Positions 19,261 through 28,649 are shown, numbered from the stretch's first letter. The stretch: DNA of 64,000 bases from Arcobacter sp. F2176 (GCF_004116465.1 NZ_PDJV01000007.1:114511-178510), one strand, 5' to 3'. Notes: generated by a model not told the origin, from the sequence alone. A program made the numbers and translations.

Positions 19261-19824
19261 ATGTCAAAAAAAATATTGATTATTGCTGGAGATTTTGTTG
19301 AAGATTATGAATTAATGGTACCATTTCAAGCTCTTTTGATGTTAGGACACACTGTTGATGTTATTTGTCCAGATAAAAAAGCAGGTGATCAAATAAAAAC
19401 TGCAATTCATGATTTTGAAGGTGATCAAACTTATACAGAGAAACCAGGGCATAAATTTGCTTTAAATGCTACTTTTGATGAAATAGATGAAAATAGTTAT
19501 GATGCACTTCTAATTCCAGGAGGAAGAGCTCCTGAATACATCAGATTATATCCTAGAGTTTTAGAAATAGTTCAAAACTTTAATTCAAAAAATAAACCAA
19601 TAGCTTCTGTTTGTCATGGTATTCAAGTATTAGTTGCTGCTGGAATAGTCAAAGATAGAACTTGTTCTTGTTATCCAGCTTGTTCTCCTGATCTTACTAC
19701 AAATGGTGGGAAATGGGCAGATATTGGGTTTGAAGATGCTTATGTAGATGGCAACTTAGTTACAGCTGCTGCATGGCCTGCTCATCCAAAATGGCTTGCA
19801 AAATTCAATGAACTTCTAGCTTAA
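19261..19824 (+). CDS. DJ-1/PfpI family protein
   Basis: 187 residues. Start chosen at 19261 because AAAAAGGAG lies 6-7 bases ahead; an upstream in-frame start (19222) has no such site. The fold signature is complete: nucleophile Cys in [10 protein letters not shown], the supporting Glu in DFVEDYE, and [10 protein letters not shown]. Family members act as glyoxalases/deglycases, chaperones or cysteine hydrolases, and the sequence does not decide between these. It stands alone behind a palindromic site and in front of an IclR regulator, suggesting metabolite-responsive expression. Confidence 0.88.
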   Translation: MSKKILIIAGDFVEDYELMVPFQALLMLGHTVDVICPDKKAGDQIKTAIHDFEGDQTYTEKPGHKFALNATFDEIDENSYDALLIPGGRAPEYIRLYPRVLEIVQNFNSKNKPIASVCHGIQVLVAAGIVKDRTCSCYPACSPDLTTNGGKWADIGFEDAYVDGNLVTAAAWPAHPKWLAKFNELLA

Positions 19825-19892
19825 ATTTTCAAAATAACAGAACTTTAAAAATAGTTCTGTTATTTGATATAATAAACAAAAAGAGTTCTATT

Positions 19893-20624
19893 ATGTCAAC
19901 TAACAAATCTTTTACAAAAGGTTTACAAGTTTACAAAGAAATTGTGAACTATGATAAACCTATTTTAGCAAAACAACTATGCAAAAAACTAAACATAGAA
20001 AAAAGTACCATGTCAAGATTACTAAAAACACTTGAAGAAGAAGGCTTTATAACTCACTTAGAGAAATCAAATGAAATAATTGCAACTGATATAATAAAAC
20101 CAATAAGTTCAAAGACAAGAATAGAACTTATAGTAAATAAAACAAACTCCCTACTAGAAGAGATATATTCAATTACTAATGAATGTTCTTATTTAGGGGT
20201 CTTTGACAATTACAAAGTTTTATACATAAATCAATTTGACAATTCAGATAGGATAATTAAAACAAGAAATAAAATAGGTCTACAAGCTCCTTTACACACA
20301 AATGCTTTGGGTAAATCAATCCTAGCTTTTGGAAATTTTGATTTAGAAAAAGTAAAATTAAACTCATATACTCACAATACTATTACAAGTCTAAAGAGTC
20401 TAGAAGATACTTTAAAAGAAGTTAGGGAAAATGGTTATTCTATTGATGATAAAGAGTATCAAGATGGTATGAGGTGTGTTGGTGTTCCTTTATTTAATCA
20501 TGAGAATATTTTAATTGCTTCTGTTGGTATTTCTGGTACCAAGGATAGATTGACTTTGGATAAATCCCATGAATATGGGAAGATGATTTTGGATATTGTT
20601 AGTCGGTATTCTATTGTTTTGTAA
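19893..20624 (+). CDS. IclR-family transcriptional regulator
   Basis: 243 residues. N-terminal winged helix-turn-helix at about 8-60 (LAKQLCKKLNIEKSTMSRLL), then the IclR effector-binding domain, with typical stretches LQAPLHTNALGKSILAF and DDKEYQDGMRCVGVPLF. The ligand is usually a small organic acid or aromatic. It follows the DJ-1/PfpI gene in the same direction and is probably co-transcribed with it, and may regulate the palindrome ahead of that gene. Confidence 0.9.
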   Translation: MSTNKSFTKGLQVYKEIVNYDKPILAKQLCKKLNIEKSTMSRLLKTLEEEGFITHLEKSNEIIATDIIKPISSKTRIELIVNKTNSLLEEIYSITNECSYLGVFDNYKVLYINQFDNSDRIIKTRNKIGLQAPLHTNALGKSILAFGNFDLEKVKLNSYTHNTITSLKSLEDTLKEVRENGYSIDDKEYQDGMRCVGVPLFNHENILIASVGISGTKDRLTLDKSHEYGKMILDIVSRYSIVL

Positions 20625-21263
20625 AAGTTTCTTTCACTCTTGAAAACCTAAAGGTTTCCGCTCTTCTTACTTTTTGGTCTCGAAAAAGTAAGCAAAAAAG
20701 ACTGCCGAGTTGATGAAGGCAAAGCTCCCTAAGATTTCAGTCTTTTTTTTCTGCGTTGTGGAACTCCTAAATAATGACCATTTAGGTCATTATTTACTCA
20801 AACAGTCCTCACTGTTCCCCGAAAAAAAAGTCTAAAATCTTAGCTTCATCAAAGGCAGAAAAAAAAATCCCTTCGGTTGTTAGTTCTCTTGTATCACCTT
20901 AATATTAATTGGAGTAAGTAAAAGTTTGGAATCTAAACAAATCAAAAATGTAAATGTCCTTATCCCACCTTTGTTCCCAACATTTGCAAAAGCTGAATGT
21001 TTATTTCTCTTTTCGGGAAAGACTTGTAACTGTTTGAACATAACAAATATTCTAATAGCATATTTTTAAGTGAGTTTTACAAGTCAGATGCCGAAACGAA
21101 GTGACTAAATTCTGGTACAGACAAAAGATAAATAATAAGTGAGGTAATCCAAAGGGCTTTTGAAATTTTGTTGGTAATTTTGCTTACTTTGTTCATATAA
21201 AGTAAGAGAAATGAAGACTTTCAAGTATTTATAAAAGTAAAGTGTTCTAAAATACATATACTC
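20625..21263. other. Gene-free, strongly structured 639-bp region next to the reverse transcriptase
   Basis: No convincing reading frame on either strand. It contains nested inverted repeats. A long stem pairs 20710-20751 with 20821-20852: nine bases, a 10-base bulge, then 23 bases with two mismatches, extended outward by CTGCC (20702) and GGCAG (20854). Inside it are a perfect 12-bp hairpin (20768-20796) and AACAGT-CCTC-ACTGTT (20801-20816). Other stems: TTACTTTTT/AAAAAGTAA (20667-20691), TTTCGG and GACTTGTAA paired with TTACAAGTC and CCGAAA (21011-21096), and CTTACTTT/AAAGTAAG (21183-21206). It lies at the 3' side of the reverse transcriptase. It could be a noncoding RNA of that system, or a dispersed structured repeat unrelated to it. 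Confidence 0.6.
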
Positions 21264-23009
21264 TTATAAAGAATACCCTATCCCTAAATCTAATCCTGCT
21301 AACTGTATACTTTCATCATTATCATATCTTGTAAATAATAATTCATTTTTCCTTTCTAAACTTACGTTTTTTAACAATCCATATAATTCCATAATATATT
21401 CATTATCTTTTAATGTAGGAATATATTTTTCATCAATAATTACTAAAAAATATTCTTTATTTATAAAATCTAAATATTTCAAGATTTCATCTTTCTCAAA
21501 AGTTATAACTTGATATAAATACATTATAATTATTGAATCTATAACTTCATTAAGATTTCTAAATTGTAAAAAATCTTCCTTTGTAAAATTAATTTTAGCA
21601 AAATTATTTTCTTTCCATAATTCACATACAGTTTGAACTAATTTCCCTCCAAATTTTATTGTATTAACTAAATTTTTATTACTTAATGACAATATTACTT
21701 CTTTTGTATCAGAAAATTTTTCAGTTTTAGGAATTTTTATTAGTAATTTTTCTAATTCTTCTAATGTACACAGATATAATAATCTATTTAAAATAAATTT
21801 TAATCGTTGAGTATTACTTCGATTTTCAGCACTATTATCATTACTATATTTGAATTGAGATAGTTCATTAAATTTTAATAAATAAAATTCTTTCAAAGAA
21901 ACCAATTTAGAAATAATTGATTCTGGTTTCATGTAATAAATTTCATATGTAGATAAAAAACCTATTCCACGCATTAAAGATTGTATAAATCTCATATAAT
22001 TTTTACTTTTAGACTGTTTTTTTATTCTTCTCAGAGGAATATTAAAACCTTGTTTATTTAGCATCTCTTCTAATTCATCAATTTTTAAAGGATGCATAGA
22101 AATAAAAGCAGTAATTTCATTTAATATTTCATTAAAATTTTCACTTATTTTATCATTTGATTTTGTAAGAATTTGCCATTCATTAAAAGTTAATTTATCT
22201 GTTTTACTTTCATTTATCTTTAATTCAGGAGGTAGAATACCTTTAACAAAATCTTTTATATAATCTTTTTCTTCACCATTACAAATAATAACTATATCAT
22301 CTACATATCTAAAATAATTATTAGGAAATTTTTCAATCATTTTCTCGTCAAAATATTCAAGATAGATTTGAGCCATTAAGTGACTTAAATCTGGACCAAT
22401 TGGAATACCAGAAGAAGAACTATTTAAAAGAGAACAAACAATATTATTACTTAGTTTATTAATCTCATCATTTCCTTTTTTTATTTTTTCTAAAAAAATT
22501 TTTTTCACATTTTCTTTATTAACTGAAGGATAAAATTTTTGTAAATCCAAAACTAATGCAATTTTTTCACTATTATTATTTAATGCTAAAAGAATTGCTT
22601 CATTTCTTTCTCTATATCCATTAAAATAATATTGATAATTTCTTGTTGATTTTTTACTATCTGGTAAAATATAACTATAAACAAAATCTTTATTTTCTAA
22701 ACATTCCTCATCAACAATTTTTCTCATTAAAAAAGATTCACAAATAACTCCAAAAGCTGATAATGATAACACATCTCGATAAATAAATTCATCTTTTTCT
22801 TTTTCTTTATAAAGTTTATTTTCTTTTATACTCCAATATTTACGAACATATAATTTTCTTTTTATATATTCTTCTAAAAGATTTATATCTCCATATTTTT
22901 TAGAAAAATTTTCAAAAAAACATCGTACTGCCAAATAGATAATTGGATTTAATGTTTTTGTTTGATTTAATGCTCGAATTGCTACATTATTATATAATTC
23001 ATTTCCCAT
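21264..23009 (-). CDS. Reverse transcriptase of the Abi/UG/retron-like group, candidate defence protein
   Basis: 581 residues. The polymerase core is intact: motif A LVLDLQKFYPSV with Asp155, motif B-like SGIPIGPDLSHLMAQIYL (about 200-217), and motif C FRYVDDIVII with the Asp pair at 237-238. About 130 residues precede the core and about 290, predicted helical by composition, follow it. There is no visible endonuclease or maturase domain, which argues against a group II intron; the long helical extension resembles antiphage Abi and UG reverse transcriptases. I cannot assign a subgroup. RBS AGGA precedes the ATG, which follows the methyltransferase stop by 4 bp, so the two proteins are made together. 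A structured gene-free region adjoins the 3' end. Confidence 0.85.
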   Translation of the reverse strand: MGNELYNNVAIRALNQTKTLNPIIYLAVRCFFENFSKKYGDINLLEEYIKRKLYVRKYWSIKENKLYKEKEKDEFIYRDVLSLSAFGVICESFLMRKIVDEECLENKDFVYSYILPDSKKSTRNYQYYFNGYRERNEAILLALNNNSEKIALVLDLQKFYPSVNKENVKKIFLEKIKKGNDEINKLSNNIVCSLLNSSSSGIPIGPDLSHLMAQIYLEYFDEKMIEKFPNNYFRYVDDIVIICNGEEKDYIKDFVKGILPPELKINESKTDKLTFNEWQILTKSNDKISENFNEILNEITAFISMHPLKIDELEEMLNKQGFNIPLRRIKKQSKSKNYMRFIQSLMRGIGFLSTYEIYYMKPESIISKLVSLKEFYLLKFNELSQFKYSNDNSAENRSNTQRLKFILNRLLYLCTLEELEKLLIKIPKTEKFSDTKEVILSLSNKNLVNTIKFGGKLVQTVCELWKENNFAKINFTKEDFLQFRNLNEVIDSIIIMYLYQVITFEKDEILKYLDFINKEYFLVIIDEKYIPTLKDNEYIMELYGLLKNVSLERKNELLFTRYDNDESIQLAGLDLGIGYSL

Positions 23010-23013
23010 TTTT

Positions 23014-23907
23014 TTATTTCCTAGAATATTGTTTAACTAATACTTCACTTTTTGCAGTATTATCTCTAATCTCATCATGCCAATTAAATCTTTCTCCATT
23101 TGTTGATTCTTCTTTTCCATTAAGCCATGATAAACAAACATTATAAGTTTTAGTTAATAATTTCATAAAAATATTTGATTCTTTAGTATTTGGTTCAATA
23201 AAAATAATTGTTGAGGGTTGATGACATATCCTATTTTGAATAAATTTGAATGATTCTTCAAATCTCTTATAATTACTACTTCCTACCCCACTAAATGCAG
23301 ACATAAAAATGTAAAATTCTTCATATTTATCTTCATCTTTTAACCATTGTGTTGTTAAAAGATTAGTAGATTTCATATCTGATGCATTCCATTCAAAAAT
23401 ATCAAAAGTTATAAATATCAATTCATTTTCAAGTTCCAATTTTATTTTATTTAATAATTTTACATATATATCTAAAGCTGACTTTGAATAATCTCCTCCT
23501 AAAATATCTATAGAAATAGGTAATCTTGGTACTTTTGAAAATTGTCTTAATTCAGCTAAATTTGATAATAAAGATAATATACCAGCTCCTGTTCCACATG
23601 GAATATCTAAAAGAGAAATATTTCCACTTGAAAAAGTTGATTTTAAATCTTTTGAAATTTCTAAAAAATATTTTTTCGGGTCTAAAACGACAAATTGCAC
23701 TCTCGCCGATGATGTTAAAAAACGTTCAGAGAAATGTTTTTTTGTTTCTTCCTCATTCCTACCACCAATTGCTCCATCATTTTTTTCTTCTTTGCAATTT
23801 GTTGCATACTCATACATGCCTAGACATTCTAATTCTTCTTTATAAAGTTTTATTAATTTTTTTGATTGATAAAGAACTTCATTTTTCCACAATAAATTTG
23901 GTATCAT
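23014..23907 (-). CDS. SAM-dependent methyltransferase-like protein paired with the reverse transcriptase
   Basis: 297 residues with a Rossmann-type methyltransferase core: motif I LLDIPCGTGAGILSLL (99-114) and the acidic end of strand 2, ILGGDYSKSALD (about 135-146). An N-terminal region (1-95) contains the unusual stretch HFSERFLTSSARVQF. No DNA-methyltransferase catalytic motif (NPPY, DPPY or PC nucleophile) is visible, so the substrate may be RNA, protein or a small molecule. The ATG has AGAGGA ahead of it, and a candidate promoter lies near 23970. First gene of the two-gene operon with the reverse transcriptase. I do not recognise an established reverse transcriptase plus methyltransferase system of this form. 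Confidence 0.75.
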   Translation of the reverse strand: MIPNLLWKNEVLYQSKKLIKLYKEELECLGMYEYATNCKEEKNDGAIGGRNEEETKKHFSERFLTSSARVQFVVLDPKKYFLEISKDLKSTFSSGNISLLDIPCGTGAGILSLLSNLAELRQFSKVPRLPISIDILGGDYSKSALDIYVKLLNKIKLELENELIFITFDIFEWNASDMKSTNLLTTQWLKDEDKYEEFYIFMSAFSGVGSSNYKRFEESFKFIQNRICHQPSTIIFIEPNTKESNIFMKLLTKTYNVCLSWLNGKEESTNGERFNWHDEIRDNTAKSEVLVKQYSRK

Positions 23908-24073
23908 ATTTTTCCTCTAATTTAAATTTCTTAATAAAGCTATCATTTATCAATTTTTATAACTATATTTTAGTATAATAGAAAATAATTTTATTCAAAT
24001 CAATAATATAATTAATATACTTTAGTTATATTAAAAAATAACAAGAAAAATAAAACTAAATAGAAAGAAAACA

Positions 24074-24481
24074 ATGATAAAGACACCCTATTTGACAGTT
24101 GATGGCATCATAAAACTATATGATGAAAAAGAAAATTTTAGAGGAATCGTTTTGATTGAAAGATTAAACAGACCACTAGGAATGGCTATTCCTGGTGGGT
24201 TTGTTGATATTGGCGAAACAGTTGAAAATGCAGTAGTTCGTGAGATGAAAGAAGAAACCTCACTTGATGTTACAATTGAATCACTCCTTGGAGTTTACTC
24301 AGACCCAAAAAGAGATGAAAGATTTCATACGGTATCAATAGTTTTTATATGCAAAGCCTATGGAGAACCTATAGCTCAAGATGATGCAAAAAAAGTATTT
24401 ATATATGAAAAAGACAAAATACCACTTGATAAATTGGTCTTTGACCATAAAAAAATCATTAATGACTTTTTAAAGAAATAA
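24074..24481 (+). CDS. NUDIX hydrolase
   Basis: 135 residues. The Nudix box begins GFVDIGETVENAVVREMKEE, matching Gx5Ex7REUxEE; the following residues are TSL, so the usual Gly of the box is replaced by Ser. The N-terminus (PYLTVDGIIKLYDEKENFRG) fits the ADP-ribose pyrophosphatase-like group that cleaves nucleoside-diphosphate derivatives. Substrate is uncertain. It is a single gene divergent from the reverse transcriptase operon, with 166 bp between the starts. Confidence 0.88.
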   Translation: MIKTPYLTVDGIIKLYDEKENFRGIVLIERLNRPLGMAIPGGFVDIGETVENAVVREMKEETSLDVTIESLLGVYSDPKRDERFHTVSIVFICKAYGEPIAQDDAKKVFIYEKDKIPLDKLVFDHKKIINDFLKK

Positions 24482-24646
24482 TAGATGAATGTCAAAATAA
24501 AAATTGGATAATTAAATTATAATTAACAATTTGATAACTAAGTAGATTATATAATAATATATAATAAAATTATTTTTTAATATAAGTTTTATTTTTTTTA
24601 GACTAATATAGATGAATTAATACCATAATTACTAAGTGAGTTTAAA

Positions 24647-25618
24647 ATGGGCATGAATGAATACATAACAAATAAAGAAAAATATTATCTTATTAATAAA
24701 GAAATAATAAATGAAGGTGTTGAATTTTTCTTTGATTTATATGGGAAAAACTCAAAAGAAGAAAATGTTTCTTTAATCTCTACAAAAAGTAGAAAACTTA
24801 TTCTTCACGATATTGAAAATCTGTCTGATTACAGATATCTGTATGTTCATGAAAATGAAAGAAAATTTTATGAAAATTATTATAATGATTTTATGAGCAA
24901 AAAACTCATACCAAAAAATATGAAAAATTTTTATGAAGAAGTTGGAAATACTGTAAATAATATATTTGAAAATCCTCAAACAATAAAAAATGTAAAAGAA
25001 GTAGAAATTATAGTAAATGATATGGTATCTACAATTTTACAAGATAGTTTTTCAGTAAGTTCATTTATAACTATACTTGCAAGTGATTACTATACGCATA
25101 CTCATTCATTAAATGTAAGCGTTTATGCCTTATGCCTGGGTAAACATATGGGCATGAATAAAAAAGATTTAGAAAACTTAGGAATATCTGCCTTACTTCA
25201 TGACTTAGGGAAAACTCAAATTAGTGACAAAATCATAAATAAAGAAGGTATTTTGACTGAACATGAATTTAATGAGGTTAAAAAGCACCCAATGTATGGA
25301 TGGGCAATGGCAAGACAATTAGGAATTACAAATAAAGAGATATTATCAGGTATTAGAAATCATCATGAAAGAGTTGATGGTTTCGGATATCCAGATAAGC
25401 AAAAAGCTGAACACATGAGTATTTTTGCAAAAATAATTGCTGTATGTGATGTTTTTGATGCCTTAACCACCAATAAAAGTTATAAAAACTCAACAGGCAC
25501 ATTTAATACCCTTGTTATGATGAAAAAAGAGATGTCAAAACATCTAGATGGTAATGTTGTAAATCACTTCATTGGAGTATTTAAAGAAGAAATGAATAAA
25601 ATACAACAACACAAATAA
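24647..25618 (+). CDS. HD-GYP domain protein, probable c-di-GMP phosphodiesterase
   Basis: 323 residues (a start two codons later, also ATG, is possible). The first 150 residues form a divergent sensory region with no membrane segment. The HD-GYP domain has LLHDLGKTQIS for the HD pair, KHPMYGW, and NHHERVDGFGYP for the GYP signature, all metal ligands apparently present. Such enzymes degrade cyclic di-GMP and so favour motility over biofilm. It is monocistronic and cytoplasmic. Confidence 0.88.
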   Translation: MGMNEYITNKEKYYLINKEIINEGVEFFFDLYGKNSKEENVSLISTKSRKLILHDIENLSDYRYLYVHENERKFYENYYNDFMSKKLIPKNMKNFYEEVGNTVNNIFENPQTIKNVKEVEIIVNDMVSTILQDSFSVSSFITILASDYYTHTHSLNVSVYALCLGKHMGMNKKDLENLGISALLHDLGKTQISDKIINKEGILTEHEFNEVKKHPMYGWAMARQLGITNKEILSGIRNHHERVDGFGYPDKQKAEHMSIFAKIIAVCDVFDALTTNKSYKNSTGTFNTLVMMKKEMSKHLDGNVVNHFIGVFKEEMNKIQQHK

Positions 25619-25626
25619 TAATTAAA

Positions 25627-26085
25627 CTATAATAAGCCTTTTAAGGCACTTGTTAAAAGAGTAGAAGAATCAACACCCCCTACTTTTTGTACATACTCAA
25701 TAATTAATGGTACAAATTTACTAACCATATTAGAATCCATTCCCAAAGTTTTAAATGCAGTTTGTACAGATTCAGCTGAACTAATTTTATTCAATAAACT
25801 ATCTGTCAATGAAGAAGTATTTAGATTACCTAAAGCTGGAACATCTTTTAACAAACTAGTATAGTCAGTATCAGAAATTTGATTTTTTGCATATTATAAA
25901 ATTGTTGCTGTTCCTGTTGTAGCTTGAGTTGGTGTTATGTTCATATTTTTTGAGATAGAGCTTATTAAGTCATTTTCACTTGTTTTTGAAAGTTCGTTAG
26001 AGATCATATTTTTAACTTGGTCAAACATTCCAGCATGAGAAAATGTGACAAGTAGAAACATTATAGATAATAGGATTTTATTCAC
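25627..26085 (-). pseudogene. DUF2780-like secreted protein split by an in-frame stop
   Basis: Two short open frames lie in the same frame. The first (26085-25894) starts MNKILLSIMFLLVTFSHAG, a clear signal peptide, and runs to TATIL followed by TAA at 25896-25894. Reading on in the same frame gives YAKNQISDTDYTSLL and then the second piece (LKDVPALGNLNTSS to ALKGLL). Joined, the 152 codons resemble the DUF2780 family of small exported helical proteins, in which a glycine- or hydrophobic-rich stretch runs directly into YAK. One base change explains the break. It may be a recent pseudogene, a sequencing error or a suppressed stop. Function of the family is unknown. Confidence 0.65.
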
Positions 26086-26143
26086 TATTCTTCCTTACTT
26101 TTTAGAAAATTATACCATAAGAAATTATTAGTTCTTCTTTTAT

Positions 26144-26491
26144 TTAAGTAAATAGTTTAGTACTTTTATGAGAATTAGTTTTATTGCAAGTAGGACATAT
26201 ATTATGGAATTTCGATTCATCTTCTTCACAAATAACACAAGGATAAGTTAAAGAGGGAGAATCTTTAAATAATATCTTTTTTGATATAAATTTATTTGCC
26301 ATATATGCAACATTTAAGATAGGGTCATTTTGTAGTTTCTTTAAAGTTTTTTGAGAAGTATTTGGATTTCGAGCCACTGCTCTTCTTACTTTATAATTAG
26401 AAGATTTCGAAAGTTTTTTTAACTCTTTTGGGTCAATACTTTTCTTAGCTTGAAGAGCTTCTTCAATAGATTTTTTCACTTTTTTCTCCAT
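26144..26491 (-). CDS. Small LRV-like repeat protein with a C-terminal zinc-ribbon motif
   Basis: 115 residues. The middle contains YKVRRAVARNPNTSQKTL, resembling the leucine-rich-repeat-variant/HEAT-like motif (VRxAVAxNPxTp..L), followed by a second degenerate copy. The C-terminus has two cysteine pairs, PCVICEEDESKFHNICPTC, likely to bind zinc. The basic N-terminus could contact nucleic acid. I know of no assigned function for this combination. Confidence 0.55.
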   Translation of the reverse strand: MEKKVKKSIEEALQAKKSIDPKELKKLSKSSNYKVRRAVARNPNTSQKTLKKLQNDPILNVAYMANKFISKKILFKDSPSLTYPCVICEEDESKFHNICPTCNKTNSHKSTKLFT

Positions 26492-26575
26492 TATTTTTAT
26501 TAAGAAAAAATTTTACTTTAAGATGGTTTCAATATAGCGACAGAAAATAAATGAGTTAATAATTTTATAGAAGAT

Positions 26576-26602
26576 GATAAAAGGAGACTTTCTCCTTTTA
26601 TC
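26576..26602 (-). terminator. Stem-loop at the end of the uracil permease gene
   Basis: Perfect 12-bp arms GATAAAAGGAGA and TCTCCTTTTATC around a CTT loop, with the last base touching the permease stop codon. It is the probable 3' end of that transcript, although the T-run after the stem is weak. Confidence 0.6.
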
Positions 26603-27852
26603 TAAAGAATATGGTCGTCTTTTCTTGGTTGCGGTAATATAAGATTTAAAAATATACCAGTAATAGCTCCAAGTCCAATTCCTGAAAATGAAACTCCACC
26701 AAAATTAAATGTCATTCCTCCAATTGCAAAAACTAAAATCATAGAAACAATAACTAAGTTTCTAGGACAGTTAAAATCAATATTAGCTCTTACTAAAGTA
26801 GAGATACCAACGCTTGCAATAATTCCAAAAAGTAATAGCATAACTCCACCCATAACTGGAACTGGGATAGTAGCTAGTATTCCACCTAATTTCCCAACAA
26901 ATGCTAAAACAATAGCAGCAATAGCAGCCCAAGTCATAATTGCAGGATTAAAGGCTTTTGTTACTGTAACAGCACCTGTAACTTCTGAGTATGTAGTATT
27001 TGGTGGACCACCAAACATTGATGCAACAGAAGTTGCTAAACCATCACCTAAAAGTGTATTTTTTAATCCTGGCTTTTTAAGATAATCTACTTTTGTAACA
27101 TTTGAAATAGCCAACATATCACCAATATGCTCAATAGCAGGAGCAATAGCAATTGGTAAAATAAAGATAATAGCTTGCCAGTTAAATTCTGGTGCTGTAA
27201 AGTTTGGCATAGAAAACCAAGAAGCTTTTGCTACAATTGAAAAATCAACTACCCCAAAAAATATTGAAACAACATAACCCACCAAAATAGCACCTAAGAT
27301 AGGAATCAGTTTGAAAATACCTTTTCCCAAAAGTGATATAAATACCATAGTAAAAAGAGAAATCATAGAGATAATAATAGCTGTTTCAAAGGGAATTAAA
27401 ACAATCGCTCCATCTCCTGTTTTACCCATAGCCATATTTACTGCAACTGGAGATAAAATAAGTCCAATAGAGATAATAACAGGTCCCACAACAACTGCCG
27501 GTAAAAGTTTATGAATAAAATTATCACCTTTTAATCTAATAATAAAACTAAGCACAACATAAAATAGTCCAGAAGCAACAAGTCCGGACATAGTTGCAGC
27601 TATTCCCCAAGTTTTTACCCCATAAGAAATAGGAGCAATAAAAGCAAAAGATGAAGCTAAAAAGATAGGTGGAACTGTTTTTCTATTTACAAGTTGAAAT
27701 ACTAAAGTACCAAGACCAGCAGTAAAAAGTGCAACATTTGGATCAAGTCCTGTCAAAATTGGTACAAGTACAAGTGCACCAAAAGCAACAAACAAAAACT
27801 GAATACCAAGAATAGAATCCTTGATTCTAAAATTATAATCTGTGGGTTTCAT
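26602..27852 (-). CDS. uraA: Uracil permease, nucleobase:cation symporter-2 family
   Basis: 416 residues with about 12-14 membrane segments. The family motif region is seen in IAIAPAIEHIGDMLAIS (with the conserved Glu/His) and PNTTYSEVTGAV. It imports uracil, or possibly xanthine, with protons. It is divergent from upp, encoding uracil phosphoribosyltransferase, with 131 bp between the starts; this context supports uracil as the substrate. Confidence 0.92.
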   Translation of the reverse strand: MKPTDYNFRIKDSILGIQFLFVAFGALVLVPILTGLDPNVALFTAGLGTLVFQLVNRKTVPPIFLASSFAFIAPISYGVKTWGIAATMSGLVASGLFYVVLSFIIRLKGDNFIHKLLPAVVVGPVIISIGLILSPVAVNMAMGKTGDGAIVLIPFETAIIISMISLFTMVFISLLGKGIFKLIPILGAILVGYVVSIFFGVVDFSIVAKASWFSMPNFTAPEFNWQAIIFILPIAIAPAIEHIGDMLAISNVTKVDYLKKPGLKNTLLGDGLATSVASMFGGPPNTTYSEVTGAVTVTKAFNPAIMTWAAIAAIVLAFVGKLGGILATIPVPVMGGVMLLLFGIIASVGISTLVRANIDFNCPRNLVIVSMILVFAIGGMTFNFGGVSFSGIGLGAITGIFLNLILPQPRKDDHIL

Positions 27853-27983
27853 TTATCCTCTTTATTTAAATAATTTTGTTATGGTAACCAAATAATGGTT
27901 AATATTATGTAAACCACTGTTTAGGATATAAGCAATTTTGCGATATAATCTGGCCCAAATAATAAAATAAAATAGGACAAAAT

Positions 27984-28607
27984 ATGTATAAAGAAAGTAC
28001 TAATATACTAGTAAAACATCTAATAAATAGATTAAGAGATGTAAGAACAGCATCAAATGAATTTAGACTTACAATTGAAGAGATTTCAAGAATAATTGCA
28101 GCTGAAGCCTTATCTGATTTTAATACAATTACACAAAATATAAATACATGGCAAGGTCCTTTAGATGTTCAAATGATAGAAGTACAAAAATTAGTATTAG
28201 TACCAATTTTAAGAGCTGGTGAACCTATGCTTACAGGTATTTTAAGAACTTTACCATATGCAAGAAGTGGATTTTTAGCTATGAAAAGAGATGAAGAGAC
28301 TGCCTTATCAAAACTTTTTTATGAAAATATCCCAGAAATCGAAGATAAAACCGTTCTTTTGTTAGATCCAATGGTAGCAACTGGTGGTTCACTTATAGAT
28401 GGAATTTCTTATTTAAAAAGTAAAGGTGCCAAAAGAATCATCTCTTTAAATATTTTAGGAGCTCCGGAAGGTATAAAAGCTGTTCAAGAAGCTCATCCTG
28501 ATGTGGATATCTTCATAGCCCAAATAGATGAAAGACTTGATGATAATAAATACATAAGACCAGGTCTTGGTGATGCAGGAGATAGAGCATTTTATACACA
28601 TGAGTAA
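27984..28607 (+). CDS. upp: Uracil phosphoribosyltransferase
   Basis: Salvages uracil to UMP using PRPP. 207 residues, the normal length. The PRPP-binding loop is VLLLDPMVATGGSLIDG, and the uracil-recognition end is RPGLGDAGDRAFYTHE; both are typical. ATG preceded by AGGA. A -10-like GATATAAT lies about 45 bases before the start. Forms a salvage pair with the divergent permease. Confidence 0.96.
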   Translation: MYKESTNILVKHLINRLRDVRTASNEFRLTIEEISRIIAAEALSDFNTITQNINTWQGPLDVQMIEVQKLVLVPILRAGEPMLTGILRTLPYARSGFLAMKRDEETALSKLFYENIPEIEDKTVLLLDPMVATGGSLIDGISYLKSKGAKRIISLNILGAPEGIKAVQEAHPDVDIFIAQIDERLDDNKYIRPGLGDAGDRAFYTHE

Positions 28608-28649
28608 AAACTTTTTTTATCCTAAATAATTTTAAAATAAAGGCTAATA

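Noticed and set aside
21264..23009. Group II intron or diversity-generating retroelement as explanation of the reverse transcriptase
   Set aside because: No maturase X or HNH domain and no intron domain V-like element seen; no variable-repeat/template-repeat pair noticed nearby and the protein is much longer than DGR enzymes.
23526..23978. 150-codon plus-strand frame opposite the methyltransferase gene
   Set aside because: Composition is Leu/Phe/Ile-rich as expected from the complement of an AT-rich gene, and it lacks a start site; not a gene.
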